A DNA stretch of 44,269 bases, taken from contig JAIESC010000008.1 of NCBI GenBank assembly GCA_019746355.1, forward strand, positions 1 through 44,269, in the 5' to 3' direction. Source of the stretch: Xanthobacteraceae bacterium. GTDB taxonomy: Bacteria > Pseudomonadota > Alphaproteobacteria > Rhizobiales > Xanthobacteraceae. The notes under the pieces are model-generated. The model did not search any database. It was not told where the DNA came from and saw nothing but the letters and a program-made list of their open reading frames with translations. Positions 13,999 to 22,442 of the stretch are shown here, piece by piece. The position numbers and the translations under genes are program-made. Positions within the stretch are counted from its first letter, which is position 1. Each line of letters opens with the position of its first letter.

Positions 13999-14769
13999 AT
14001 GCGGGCGCCGCTGAGCGAGCTTCCTGCAATCACGGCCGACGTCATCGAGCGCATCCGCGAAAGGCGCCCGCGCGTGCATTGCATCACCAACGCGGTGGCG
14101 CAGAACTTCACCGCCAACATGCTGCTTGCCGCGGGCGCGGTGCCCTCGATGACCATCGCGCAGAAAGAGGTGCGGGCGTTTGCCGCGCGCGCCGACGCGG
14201 TGCTGGTCAATCTCGGCACCTTCGATCCGGAGCGGCAGAAGGCGTCGCTCGCCGCGATTGCGGTCGCCAACCGGCGCGGCGTCCCCTGGGTGCTCGATCC
14301 GGTGTTCATCGACCGCTCGCCGCCGCGCGCGGCGTTTGCCAAGGCCCTGCTCGCGAAGAAGCCGCGCGCCATGCGGCTGAACGCTGCTGAATTTGGCGCG
14401 CTGTCGGGCGGCAAGACCGACGATGGGGCGCTTGCGAAGTTCGCCAAGGCGCGAAAGACGGTGATCGGCCTCACCGGGCAACATGACTTCGTGCGCGGCG
14501 GCACGCGGCTTGCGACCATCGCCAACGGCGATCCGCTGATGGCGCGCGTCACGGCGATGGGCTGCGTCGCCTCGGCGCTGGTTGGGGCTGCGCTCGCGGT
14601 CGAGCCCGACGCATGGAAGGCGACCGCTGCGGCGCTGATCGCCATTGGCGTTGCGGGCGAGGTCGCGGCGGCGCGCGCCCGCGGCCCCGGCAGCTTTGCT
14701 TCGGAAATTCTCGATGCGGTGTACGCGCTCGACCGCGCGACGTTGCTGTCGAAGGCCAAGGTGAATTGA
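13999..14769 (+). CDS. thiM: hydroxyethylthiazole kinase
   Basis: 256 residues. It phosphorylates 4-methyl-5-(2-hydroxyethyl)thiazole with ATP to give THZ-P in thiamine salvage. It shows the ThiM features: RVHCITNAVAQNFTANMLLA, which binds the thiazole; a ribokinase-like central region GVPWVLDPVFID; the nucleotide loop RLNAAEFGALSG; VTAMGCVASALVGA containing the catalytic Cys-type GxGC region; and a helical C-terminus. The length is normal. ATG 13999 is chosen; an in-frame ATG at 13981 lies inside the riboswitch aptamer and upstream of the ribosome-binding site. It is the first gene of a thiM-thiE-thiD operon. Confidence 0.95.
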   Translation: MRAPLSELPAITADVIERIRERRPRVHCITNAVAQNFTANMLLAAGAVPSMTIAQKEVRAFAARADAVLVNLGTFDPERQKASLAAIAVANRRGVPWVLDPVFIDRSPPRAAFAKALLAKKPRAMRLNAAEFGALSGGKTDDGALAKFAKARKTVIGLTGQHDFVRGGTRLATIANGDPLMARVTAMGCVASALVGAALAVEPDAWKATAAALIAIGVAGEVAAARARGPGSFASEILDAVYALDRATLLSKAKVN

Positions 14770-14785
14770 AGGCAGAGATGAATTG

Positions 14786-15442
14786 ATGCGTGTCGATCTG
14801 CGCTGCTACGCCATTGTCGATCCCGAGGTGTCGGGCGGGCACAATCTGCCCGATCTTTGCCGGATGCTGGCGGCGGGCGGTGCGACGCTGGTGCAGCTCC
14901 GCGACAAGCTCTCCGACACCCGCGTGATGGTGGACCGCGCCCGCGCCTGCAAGGCCGCGCTCGGCTCGGTGCCGCTGCTCATCAACGACCGCGTCGACGT
15001 CGCGCTGGCGGTTCGCTGCGAGGGCGTGCACATCGGCTGGGACGACATGGCGCCGACCGATGCGCGGCGGCTGCTGGGGCCGGACGCCATCATCGGCCTC
15101 ACCATCAACAGCCCGCAACGCGCGGACGCGACCGACCTGTCGCTGATCGACTACGCCGGAATCGGCGGCATCTATGGCACGACCTCGAAGCAGACCAAGA
15201 GCGCGCCGATCGGTGTTGCAGGCTTGGCGCGCGTGATCGAAGCGCTGCACAAGCGGAAACCCGGCTTTCTCACCTGCGGCATCGCCGGGATCAACGCCTC
15301 GAACGCCGCGCCGGTGATCGAAGCCGGGGCCGACGGGGTGTCGGTTATTTCCGCGCTCTCCATGGCCGAGGACCCGAACGCCGCCGCGTCCGAATTGCTC
15401 CGCGTGGTCGATGCGGCGCTGACCAGGCGGGCGAAGAAATGA
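14786..15442 (+). CDS. thiE: thiamine-phosphate synthase
   Basis: 218 residues. It condenses HMP-PP with THZ-P to thiamine monophosphate. A TIM-barrel of the ThiE/TenI type is recognised by [11 protein letters not shown] near residue 35 (substrate-binding Gln/Arg/Lys), [12 protein letters not shown] with the metal-binding Asp, GVHIGWDD (the HxG-DD equivalent of the usual HlGqeD), [11 protein letters not shown], and [20 protein letters not shown] with [10 protein letters not shown] near the C-terminus. [10 protein letters not shown] corresponds to the phosphate-loop PT.TK. ATG 14786 is preceded by an in-frame TTG; GGCAGAG upstream is a weak ribosome-binding site. It is 16 bases after thiM and overlaps thiD by 4 bases, so the three are translationally coupled. 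Confidence 0.93.
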   Translation: MRVDLRCYAIVDPEVSGGHNLPDLCRMLAAGGATLVQLRDKLSDTRVMVDRARACKAALGSVPLLINDRVDVALAVRCEGVHIGWDDMAPTDARRLLGPDAIIGLTINSPQRADATDLSLIDYAGIGGIYGTTSKQTKSAPIGVAGLARVIEALHKRKPGFLTCGIAGINASNAAPVIEAGADGVSVISALSMAEDPNAAASELLRVVDAALTRRAKK

Positions 15443-16236
15443 CGCCGATTGCCGTCACCATTGCCGGCTCGGACTCCGGCGGCGGCGCGGGCATCCAGGC
15501 CGATCTCAAGACGTTTTCGGCGCTCGGCGTCTACGGCGCGTCGGTGATCGCCGCGCTCACCGCGCAGAACACCAAGGGCGTCACCGGCATCCACGACGTG
15601 CCGCCGGACTTTGTCACCGCGCAGATCGATGCGGTGTTCTCCGATCTCAAGGTCGGCGCGGTCAAGCTCGGCATGCTGTCGAACGCCGCGGTGATCGCCG
15701 CGGTCGCCGACGGCCTTGCGCGTCACCGGCAGAGCAATGTGGTGCTCGATCCGGTGATGGTTGCGACGTCCGGCGATCGGCTGCTGAAGCCGGATGCGGT
15801 CGACAACCTCCGCCGCCTGTTGATGCCGAAGGCGCTCGTTGTCACGCCGAACCTTCCCGAGGCGGCAGCTCTCCTTGATGCGCCTGTTGCGACCGACGAA
15901 GCGGCGATGCGCGCGCAGGGCGAGCGGCTGGTCGCGTTGGGTGCCAAGGCGGTGCTGATGAAGGGCGGCCACGCTGGCGGCAGCGAGAGCGTCGATCTGC
16001 TCGTGGACGAGAGCGGCGTCACCCGGCTGCCGGGACCGCGATTTGAGACGCGCAACACGCACGGCACCGGCTGCACGCTTTCGTCCGCCATCGCCGCGGG
16101 CCTTGCCAAGGGCATGACGCTGGCCGACGCCGTGCAGGCCGCCAAGAGCTACATCACGAGCGCCATCGCCGCGTCCGACCGTCTCGCCATCGGCTCGGGC
16201 CACGGACCCGTGCATCACTTTTACCGCTGGTGGTGA
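15439..16236 (+). CDS. thiD: hydroxymethylpyrimidine / phosphomethylpyrimidine kinase
   Basis: 265 residues. It phosphorylates HMP to HMP-P and HMP-PP for thiamine synthesis. Ribokinase-family signatures are clear: an N-terminal [77 protein letters not shown], and [18 protein letters not shown] (anion hole plus catalytic Asp-equivalent region). The length is normal. The start codon overlaps the thiE stop (ATGA). With thiM and thiE it forms a salvage set under the TPP riboswitch. The de novo genes thiC and thiG are not in this window. Confidence 0.95.
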   Translation: MTPIAVTIAGSDSGGGAGIQADLKTFSALGVYGASVIAALTAQNTKGVTGIHDVPPDFVTAQIDAVFSDLKVGAVKLGMLSNAAVIAAVADGLARHRQSNVVLDPVMVATSGDRLLKPDAVDNLRRLLMPKALVVTPNLPEAAALLDAPVATDEAAMRAQGERLVALGAKAVLMKGGHAGGSESVDLLVDESGVTRLPGPRFETRNTHGTGCTLSSAIAAGLAKGMTLADAVQAAKSYITSAIAASDRLAIGSGHGPVHHFYRWW

Positions 16237-16270
16237 GCACCACAGACATCCGCGCACAAGGAGCCGCTCG

Positions 16271-17350
16271 ATGCCGAACATCACGCGAAGAAGGCTGGCC
16301 CAGGCCGGAGCAGCGGGCGCGCTGGGCGCGCTTGCCGTGCCACGGCTTGCGCTCGCGCAGGCCAAGCGCTGGCGCATGGTGACCTCATGGCCGAAGCGTC
16401 TGCCCGGCCCCGGCATGTCGGCCGAGCGCGTCGCCGAGCGCATCAAGACGCTTTCGGGCGGCAAGCTCGACGTCGCCGTCCATGCCGCGGGTGAGATCGT
16501 GCCGGCGTTCGAGGTGCTGGACGCGGTCGGCGGCGGCGTCGCCGAGATGGGCCACACCGCGTCGTTCTACTGGCAGGGCAAGCAACCGGCCGCCGCCTTC
16601 TTCACCACCGTGCCGTTCGGCCTCACGCCGGGCGAGCATGTGGCCTGGGTCGAGGCCGGCGGCGGCCAGGCGCTGTGGGACGAGCTTTATGCCCCGTTCG
16701 GGGTGAAGCCGTTCATGGGAGGAAACACGGGAGTCTGCATGGGCGGCTGGTTCCGCCGCGAGGTGAACGCCCGCGCCGACCTGTCCGGCATGAAAATCCG
16801 CTCGCTGGGGCTGGGCGGCGAGGTCTATCGCCGGCTTGGCGCCACGCCGCAGACCACGCCGCCCGCGGAAATCCTCACCTCGCTGCAGTCCGGCGTGATC
16901 GACGCCGTCGAATTCGTCGGGCCGGGCACCGACATCGCGCTCGGCCTCTATCGTGTCGCGCCGTTCTACTACTATCCGGGCTTCAACAAGCCGAACGGCA
17001 CCGGCGAGTGCATCGTCTCGCTCGCCGCCTGGAATTCGCTCGACGCGGAGCTGAAGGCCGTGGTCGCGCATGCCTGCGCCACCGAGGCGAACTTCGCGCT
17101 GGCCGAGATGGAGCGGCTCAACACCGAGGCGCTCGCGGCACTGACCGGCCAGCACCGCGTGCAGCTTCGCGCGTTTCCGGGCGACGTGATCGCTTCGGCG
17201 CGGCGGACGGCGACCGGCGTGCTGGCCGAGCTTGGCGGCAGGAGCCCGGCGGCGAAGAAGGTGCACGACAGCTACATGGCGTTCCGCGAGCGCACGGGGG
17301 CGTGGTCGAAGATTTCGCTGAAGGCGGTGCTGGAGGCGCGAGAGGGCTGA
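16271..17350 (+). CDS. TRAP transporter DctP-family solute-binding protein
   Basis: 359 residues with an N-terminal Tat-type signal (ITRRRLAQAGAAGALGALAV, cleavage after LALA) implying export in folded form. The mature part is the DctP/TakP fold: WRMVTSWPKRLPGPGMSAER, then the helix-strand motif MKIRSLGLGGEVYRRLGATP and ILTSLQSGVIDAVEFVGPGT, the stretch that carries the carboxylate-binding Arg and the aromatic ligand pocket. Homologues bind 2-oxo acids or sugar acids, sometimes with a metal; the ligand here is unknown. No DctQ/DctM membrane genes are adjacent. AAGGAG eight bases before ATG 16271. It lies 34 bases after thiD and is followed by a strong terminator, so it could be read with the thiamine operon. 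Confidence 0.92.
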   Translation: MPNITRRRLAQAGAAGALGALAVPRLALAQAKRWRMVTSWPKRLPGPGMSAERVAERIKTLSGGKLDVAVHAAGEIVPAFEVLDAVGGGVAEMGHTASFYWQGKQPAAAFFTTVPFGLTPGEHVAWVEAGGGQALWDELYAPFGVKPFMGGNTGVCMGGWFRREVNARADLSGMKIRSLGLGGEVYRRLGATPQTTPPAEILTSLQSGVIDAVEFVGPGTDIALGLYRVAPFYYYPGFNKPNGTGECIVSLAAWNSLDAELKAVVAHACATEANFALAEMERLNTEALAALTGQHRVQLRAFPGDVIASARRTATGVLAELGGRSPAAKKVHDSYMAFRERTGAWSKISLKAVLEAREG

Positions 17351-17376
17351 AGACGCGCAAGCTTTCCTTCGGCAGC

Positions 17377-17408
17377 AAAGCCCCGAGCGCCAAGCCCGGG
17401 GCTTTTTT
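17377..17408 (+). terminator. rho-independent terminator
   Basis: AAAGCCCCG (17377-17385) pairs with CGGGGCTTT (17397-17405) and runs into a T6 tract. It ends the TRAP-binding-protein transcript and possibly the thiamine operon. Confidence 0.9.
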
Positions 17409-17657
17409 GCAACACAAAGCACATGCTCCTTACGGATTTACCGCCCGTTAACCATGTTCGCGCACATTCGTTAACGAAGATGCTTCGGCCGTCCGGCGGG
17501 GGCAACGGGCATCGTTCACGGTGCCGAGTTCGGTTCCGCGTGTTTCCTGTTCCAAGCGTGATCCAGTTGGGATCGTTGCAGGCGCGCGAGGGCGCTACAT
17601 GCGCGATTTCCGCAAACTCGATGCGACTGCATCCAACCCCGGAGGGGAGAGGGCCTT
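17409..17657 (+). promoter_or_regulatory. long leader of first barrel gene with CtrA-like half sites
   Basis: Gene-free upstream region. GTTAACCAT at 17447-17455 and GTTAACG at 17470-17476 resemble CtrA-type TTAA half sites. A clear -35/-10 pair is not evident. GGAGGGGAGAGGG just before ATG 17658 is the ribosome-binding site. Assignment to CtrA is inference. Confidence 0.35.
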
Positions 17658-18362
17658 ATGATTTCCAAGTTCAGCAAATGGGGCATCGCGACGCTTGCGC
17701 TGCTCGTCCCGTCGTTCTCGGCCGATGCGGCCGACATCCCGGCCAAGGGCTACTACAAGGGCCCGCCGCGGTCGGTCGTGTCCTACTACAACTGGACCGG
17801 CGCCTATGTCGGTATCAACGGCGGCTATATGTGGGGCCAGACCGAATTCACGAATGCCGCCGGCGCCAATTTCAACACCAGCCCGAAGGGCTGGCTGGTC
17901 GGCGGCACGCTCGGCTACAACTGGCAGAGCGGCGCGATGGTCTACGGCATTGAAGGCGACTTCAACTGGGTCGACATGAACGGCACGGACGCGTCGCTCG
18001 TCTGCGGCGCGACCTGCAATATCAAGAACACCTGGCTGAGCACGGTGCGAGGCCGCATCGGATACGCCTTCGACCGGTGGCTGCCCTACGTGACCGGCGG
18101 CGGTGCCTTCGGACGGGTCAACGTCGGCAACGCGTCCGGCACCGTCGATGAGACCAAGTCCGGCTGGACCGCCGGCGTCGGCGTGGAATATGCCTTCCTC
18201 GGCAACTGGACGACCAAGCTCGAATACCTCCACGTCGATCTCGGCACGGCCACGTGCGATCTCTCGATCTGCACCAGCACCGTCAACGCCAAATATACGG
18301 CGGACATCGTCCGCGCCGGCATCAACTACAAGTTCTCGGGCCCGATCTTCTCCCGCTTCTGA
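17658..18362 (+). CDS. Omp25/Omp31-like outer-membrane beta-barrel protein
   Basis: 234 residues. A signal peptide ends at ...SFSADAADIPAKG. An eight-stranded barrel is suggested by repeated amphipathic aromatic strands: YYNWTGAYVGINGGYMWGQ, GWLVGGTLGYNWQSGAMVYG, GRIGYAFDRWLPYVTGGGAF, VGVEYAFLGNWTTKLEYLHV and a final INYKFSGPIFSRF ending in the C-terminal Phe that BAM recognises. Cysteines in VCGATCNIKN and ATCDLSICTS could make loop disulphides. Members of this family are abundant structural or immunogenic proteins of Rhizobiales outer membranes. A close paralogue follows. Confidence 0.93.
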   Translation: MISKFSKWGIATLALLVPSFSADAADIPAKGYYKGPPRSVVSYYNWTGAYVGINGGYMWGQTEFTNAAGANFNTSPKGWLVGGTLGYNWQSGAMVYGIEGDFNWVDMNGTDASLVCGATCNIKNTWLSTVRGRIGYAFDRWLPYVTGGGAFGRVNVGNASGTVDETKSGWTAGVGVEYAFLGNWTTKLEYLHVDLGTATCDLSICTSTVNAKYTADIVRAGINYKFSGPIFSRF

Positions 18363-18412
18363 GCGCGAGAGAAATCCAGCAGCCATCGCGGCTTGCGAGG
18401 CAAACAGAATCG

Positions 18413-18445
18413 AAGCCCCGGGCTCCGCCCGGGGCTTTTCCTTTT
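18413..18445 (+). terminator. rho-independent terminator
   Basis: AAGCCCCGGG (18413-18422) and CCCGGGGCTT (18428-18437) form a perfect 10-bp stem with a 5-base loop, followed by TTTTCCTTTTT. It ends the first barrel gene. Confidence 0.93.
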
Positions 18446-18831
18446 TGCACCGGCGGGGTCCGAGCGGTTGTTGCGGCTGTGCCACACCCGCCCGAATAGG
18501 CGGCCGGCGGCAGGCGGGCTTTTTCGGGGCGCTTGCTTGATTGGTCCGGTACCTTACTCTCTCGCTAACGAGTCAAGTGATTCGTTTGGCTTCGCGGGAC
18601 TTTTCCCCGGTAATCACTTTCCGGTCGGAAGTTATCCACCAAGCCAGTCTACGTCGCACGGTGGCTGCGCGTGATCGTCCAGCAGTAACCCCGCGTTCGG
18701 CGTCCGCGCATCGGCGGATCGCTCACGTGGCGCGACCCAGTGGTTCCCAGTGAAAGCGTCCAAATTCGCGCACGGTGCGGCGGGCACCGGGTGAATGCTG
18801 CAGCAATCCACGTCGCAGGATGGGAGACGAC
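18446..18831 (+). other. gene-free leader between the two barrel genes
   Basis: About 385 bases with no credible frame. The segment 18540-18700 is less GC-rich than its surroundings and probably carries the promoter and a long 5' leader of the second barrel gene, but I could not fix -35/-10 boxes. GGGAG at 18822-18826 is the ribosome-binding site for ATG 18832. Confidence 0.5.
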
Positions 18832-19533
18832 ATGAAGATTTCCAGAATTCTCGGAACAGGCATCGCGGCCTTGTCGCTGCTCGCCGTTTCGTTCTCGGCG
18901 GAAGCCGCCGATATCCCGAGACCGGTCTACAAAGGCGTGCGATCGGTCGTGGCCTACTACAACTGGACCGGCTTCTACGTCGGCATCAACGGCGGCTACG
19001 GCTGGGGCGACTCGAACTGGGCCAGCCCGGCGATCTCCAACAAGCCATCAGGCTGGCTGATCGGCGGCACGCTCGGCTACAACTATCAGGTCGGCTCCTG
19101 GGTGCTTGGCCTTGAGGGCGACTGGGACTGGGCCGATATCAAGGACAGCGTCGCCTGCGGCGCGTTCTCGTGCGAGACCAAGAACTCCTGGCTCGCCACC
19201 GCCCGCGGCCGTATCGGCTATGCGTTCGACCGCTGGCTGCCGTACTTCACCGGCGGTGCGGCGTTCGGCAAGGTCGAGGCCAACGGCACCAACCCGGCGG
19301 CGCCCGGCGCGAGCGACACCCGCACCGGCTGGACGGTCGGCGGCGGCCTCGAATACGCCTTCCTCGGCAACTGGTCGGCCAAGATCGAATATCTCTATGT
19401 CGATCTTGGGAGCTTCAATTGCGGCACGTCCTGCGCCGTTGGTGCCGTCAGCAACGACGTCGACTTCAAGGCCAACATTGTCCGCGTCGGCCTGAACTAC
19501 AAGTTCTCCGGCCCGATCTTCAGCCGCTACTGA
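18832..19533 (+). CDS. Omp25/Omp31-like outer-membrane beta-barrel protein, paralogue 2
   Basis: 233 residues: MKISRILGTGIAALSLLAVS signal peptide, cleavage after AEA-A. It matches the previous barrel strand for strand: VVAYYNWTGFYVGINGGYGW, GWLIGGTLGYNYQVGSWVLG, ARGRIGYAFDRWLPYFTGGA, LEYAFLGNWSAKIEYLYVDL, and the terminal LNYKFSGPIFSRY ending in Tyr. Two Cys pairs (VACGAFSCE, NCGTSCA) again sit in loops. ATG 18832 is preferred over in-frame ATG 18820 because GGGAG lies 5 bases upstream of it. The gene has its own leader and terminator, so the pair is not one operon despite being a tandem duplication. Confidence 0.93.
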   Translation: MKISRILGTGIAALSLLAVSFSAEAADIPRPVYKGVRSVVAYYNWTGFYVGINGGYGWGDSNWASPAISNKPSGWLIGGTLGYNYQVGSWVLGLEGDWDWADIKDSVACGAFSCETKNSWLATARGRIGYAFDRWLPYFTGGAAFGKVEANGTNPAAPGASDTRTGWTVGGGLEYAFLGNWSAKIEYLYVDLGSFNCGTSCAVGAVSNDVDFKANIVRVGLNYKFSGPIFSRY

Positions 19534-19560
19534 TCAGCCGAGCTTAAGCTTTGCGACGAG

Positions 19561-19595
19561 AAACCCCGGGCGCGAGCCCGGGGTTTTGCTTTTTC
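19561..19595. terminator. rho-independent terminator, possibly bidirectional
   Basis: AAACCCCGGGC (19561-19571) pairs with GCCCGGGGTTT (19576-19586) around a GCGA tetraloop, followed by TTTTGCTTTTT. The AAA arm provides a short T-run on the other strand, so it may also serve the convergent FAH-family gene. Confidence 0.92.
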
Positions 19596-19617
19596 GCGGC
19601 AGGCGAGGGCGGCGCGA

Positions 19618-20469
19618 TCAGTAGCGGCCCTTCACGACCTTCTGCGTCTGCGTGCCGAGCCCGTCCATCTTCAGGTGTACGACGTCGCCGGCCTTGAGGA
19701 ACTTCGGCTCGGGCTTCATGCCGAGCCCTACGCCGGGCGGTGTGCCGGTGATGATCACGTCGCCGGGCTCGAGGATGAAATACTGCGAGCAGGCCCAGAC
19801 GAGGTGGGCGACGCCGAAGATCATCGTCTTGGTATTGCCCTTCTGGCGGACCTCGCCGTTGACCGTCAGCTCCATGTTGAGGTTCTGCGGGTCCTTGATC
19901 TCATCCTTGGTGACCATCCAGGGGCCGAGCGGGCCGAAGCTCTCGCAGCCCTTGCCCTTGGTCCATTGGCCCGCGCGCTCGATCTGGAATACGCGCTCCG
20001 ACACGTCATTCGACAGGCAGTAGCCGGCGACAACGCTCATCGCCTTCTCCTTGGAGAGATAGCGGCCGCGGCTGCCGATGATGATGCCGAGCTCGATTTC
20101 CCAGTCGAGCTTGCTCGAATCCTTCGGGATGATGGTGGGATCGTTCGGGCCGCAGAGGCAGCTCGGCGCCTTGTTGAAGATGATCGGCTCCGGCGGAATC
20201 TGCATGCCGGCTTCGGCAGCGTGGTCGGCGTAGTTGAGCCCGATGGCGATGAAGTTGCCGGGATTGGCGACGCAGGAGCCGAGCCGTGGATTTCCCTTCA
20301 CCAGCGGCAGCTTGTCGATATTGGCCTTCTTGATCTTGGCGAGGCTTGCGGGGGACAGCGCGTCGCCGTTGATGTCTTTGACGATCTTCGACAGGTCGCG
20401 GATCTTGCCGTTCTTGTCGACGATGCCGGGCTTTTCCTTGCCTGCGGCGCCATAGCGGACGAGCTTCAT
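19618..20469 (-). CDS. fumarylacetoacetate hydrolase-family protein
   Basis: 283 residues, soluble. The FAH catalytic domain starts after a ~65-residue N-terminal part: ANPGNFIAIGLNYADHAAEA with the catalytic His83; the metal-binding acidic motif DWEIELGIIIG (E124, E126); YCLSNDVSER with the third ligand D155; and a C-terminal PGDVIITGTPPGVGLGM. The family covers fumarylpyruvate/acylpyruvate hydrolases, 2-hydroxyhepta-diene-dioate isomerases and oxaloacetate decarboxylases; I cannot tell which. It is the last gene of a four-gene minus-strand cluster (SDR, Bug, NMT1-like, FAH), so it probably handles a ring-cleavage or dicarboxylic intermediate. The 106-base gap before it weakens, but does not exclude, co-transcription. 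Confidence 0.92.
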   Translation of the reverse strand: MKLVRYGAAGKEKPGIVDKNGKIRDLSKIVKDINGDALSPASLAKIKKANIDKLPLVKGNPRLGSCVANPGNFIAIGLNYADHAAEAGMQIPPEPIIFNKAPSCLCGPNDPTIIPKDSSKLDWEIELGIIIGSRGRYLSKEKAMSVVAGYCLSNDVSERVFQIERAGQWTKGKGCESFGPLGPWMVTKDEIKDPQNLNMELTVNGEVRQKGNTKTMIFGVAHLVWACSQYFILEPGDVIITGTPPGVGLGMKPEPKFLKAGDVVHLKMDGLGTQTQKVVKGRY

Positions 20470-20575
20470 GGGTGGTCCCCCTTAGTGACGATGTTGGATG
20501 GGTTGGTGGATGAGATGGGGCATCATGCGTTGGCGGCGGCTTGCGGGCAAGCGGCTGTCTGGACCCCGGCGATGA

Positions 20576-21460
20576 TCAGGGCAAATAGCGCAGATCGGTG
20601 ATGTCGCCGGCCCGCATCGGAACGCTGAAGGCGCCGAGGCGGCGCTGCAGATCGATCGCAAGGTCGAGCCCGGCCATGTCGACTTTGCACTCGTGGTGCA
20701 GGTCGGAGCGTTCCCGCTCCATCGAGCGCAGCATCGTGGCCTTGTCGATTCCGTAGTGCTCGGCGCCAAATTCCGCGAATTCGTCGTCGTTTTCCGCGCT
20801 GTACTGGTAGCTGCGCTTACAGGCCCGCAGAACCGCGCGGACCAGTTCGGGCTCCCGTTCGATCACGCCGCAGTTGGCGACCGTCACGCTCCATTGCATC
20901 GATGGGCAGAACTCGGGCTCGCTGAGCGCCCGCATCATGTGGAATGCGCCGCGATACTCGCCGATCGAAACCGTGGGCTCGGATAGAACGCCGGCCTGCA
21001 GGTCGCCGGTCTCGAACAGTTCGATAACCTCCGCATGGCGCGGGCCGAGGCCGATCACGTTGGCGTGACGGTCGGGATCGAGCCCGCGGCCTTGAAGGAT
21101 CAGCCGCGCGAACCAGTAGCTGCAGCTTCCCTTCGACAGCACGCCGATGTTCTTGCCCCTGAGGTCGGTCTCGCCCTTGATGTCGCGGTTCGCAACCAGA
21201 TACTGCAGCGCGCGGCGGCGGATGCCGCTCGCGACGATCTTGAAGCGGGCTCCCTTGGAGAGAGCCGTCGTCGCGGGCGGCGTGCCCATCTCGCCGATCT
21301 TCAACTCGCCCGAGTCGTAGCAGCTTGCGATCTCCGGGCCGCCGAACACCACGCGCAGCGACACATCCAGGCCCTCGTCGCGGAAGAAACCCTTGGCGAT
21401 GCCGAACCGCAAATGAGTCGCGCCCTTGTCCTGCGGGATGCCGTATTCGAGCTTCATCAT
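20576..21460 (-). CDS. NMT1/SsuA-like periplasmic-binding-fold protein lacking a signal peptide
   Basis: 294 residues. The sequence follows the type II periplasmic binding fold of nitrate/sulfonate/THI5-like proteins: LRFGIAKGFFRDEGLDVSLR, the specificity segment YDSGELKIGEMGTPPATTAL, DLRGKNIGVLSKGSCSYWFA and VIELFETGDLQAGVLSEPTV. The N-terminus (MMKLEYGIPQDKG) has no hydrophobic leader or lipobox, unlike true ABC receptors. A cytoplasmic location is therefore likely: either an enzyme of the same fold (4,5-dihydroxyphthalate decarboxylase-like and Thi5-like proteins are precedents) or a sensor. No ABC permease or ATPase is nearby. Two ATGs (21460, 21457) are possible. It starts 7 bases after the Bug stop, so it is in the same operon. 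Confidence 0.8.
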   Translation of the reverse strand: MMKLEYGIPQDKGATHLRFGIAKGFFRDEGLDVSLRVVFGGPEIASCYDSGELKIGEMGTPPATTALSKGARFKIVASGIRRRALQYLVANRDIKGETDLRGKNIGVLSKGSCSYWFARLILQGRGLDPDRHANVIGLGPRHAEVIELFETGDLQAGVLSEPTVSIGEYRGAFHMMRALSEPEFCPSMQWSVTVANCGVIEREPELVRAVLRACKRSYQYSAENDDEFAEFGAEHYGIDKATMLRSMERERSDLHHECKVDMAGLDLAIDLQRRLGAFSVPMRAGDITDLRYLP

Positions 21461-21467
21461 CGGCGCC

Positions 21468-22442
21468 TCACTCCACCTTGATACCCGCGGCGGTGACCAG
21501 CGCGGCGTTGATCTTCATCTCGTCAGCCACAAGCTGCGAGAACTGCGGGATCGTGAGGTCCATCGGATCGACGCCGAACCGGGCCAGCTTCTCGCGTACG
21601 TCCGGATTGGTCACGGCCTTGCGCGTCTCGGCGTGCAGCCGCTCCCGGATCGCGTCAGGCGTCCCGGCCGGCGCGAACATGCCGATCCAGAAGTTGTAGT
21701 ACGAGTTCTTGTATCCGGCCTCTTCCGTGGTCGGGATGTCGGGCAGGGCAAGTGCACGTTGCTGGCCGCTGACGGCAAGCGCTTGCAGCTTGTTGTCCTG
21801 AATGAACGGCATGGTCACAAGCAGCGTCGTGAACAGGAAGTCGGCGCGGCCGGCCATCACCTCGGTCGCTGCTTCCGGCGCACCCTTGAACGGCAGATGA
21901 ACTGCCTCGAAGCCTGCGCTCAGGCGGAAGCGCTCGGCATTGAGGTGAGAGGAGTTGCCTGCGCCGGTGGACGAGTAGTTCATGGCGCCGGGCCGCGCTT
22001 TCGCTGCGGCCACGAGGTCCTGCACCGATTTGTAGCCCTTGCTCGCCTGCACCACGAGAGCGGTCGGCACGTTGCCGAGCGGAATGACGGGCAGGAGATC
22101 GCGCGCGGTGTCGAAGGTCAGGTTCGGATAGATCGACTTCTGCTTCATCGTATGAGCGGCAGAGTTGATCAGGATCGTGTAGCCATCGGCATCGGACTTC
22201 GCGACGAGGTTCATCGCGATGGTGTTCGCGGCGCCGGTGCGGTTCTCGACGACGATCGGCTGGCCAAGCTGGCGGGACACCTGCTCGAGTACGGTGCGCG
22301 CCACCACGTCGGTGGCGCTGCCGGCGCTGAGCGGTACGATGGCGCGGATCGTCTTGGCCGGCCAGTTCGACGGGACGCTCTGCGCCGACGCAGCAGCACC
22401 GCCGGCGATCAGAAGCGCGGCAGCGAGCGAAAGGGCGCGCAT
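21468..22442 (-). CDS. Bug/TctC-family solute-binding protein
   Basis: 324 residues. Signal peptide MRALSLAAALLIAGGAAASA, then TIRAIVPLSAGSATDVVART, PIVVENRTGAANTIAMNLVA, SDADGYTILINSAAHT, MNYSSTGAGNSSHLNAERF, LPFKGAPEAATEVMAGRADF, LALPDIPTTEEAGY and the C-terminal AALVTAAGIKVE. The usual GAGG of the family is GAAN here. The start at 22442 is secure: the signal peptide begins there and its ATG shares one base with the SDR stop (TGATG), a translational-coupling arrangement. An upstream in-frame ATG (22517) would lie inside the SDR gene. The ligand is likely the substrate of the flanking SDR/FAH enzymes. Confidence 0.93.
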   Translation of the reverse strand: MRALSLAAALLIAGGAAASAQSVPSNWPAKTIRAIVPLSAGSATDVVARTVLEQVSRQLGQPIVVENRTGAANTIAMNLVAKSDADGYTILINSAAHTMKQKSIYPNLTFDTARDLLPVIPLGNVPTALVVQASKGYKSVQDLVAAAKARPGAMNYSSTGAGNSSHLNAERFRLSAGFEAVHLPFKGAPEAATEVMAGRADFLFTTLLVTMPFIQDNKLQALAVSGQQRALALPDIPTTEEAGYKNSYYNFWIGMFAPAGTPDAIRERLHAETRKAVTNPDVREKLARFGVDPMDLTIPQFSQLVADEMKINAALVTAAGIKVE

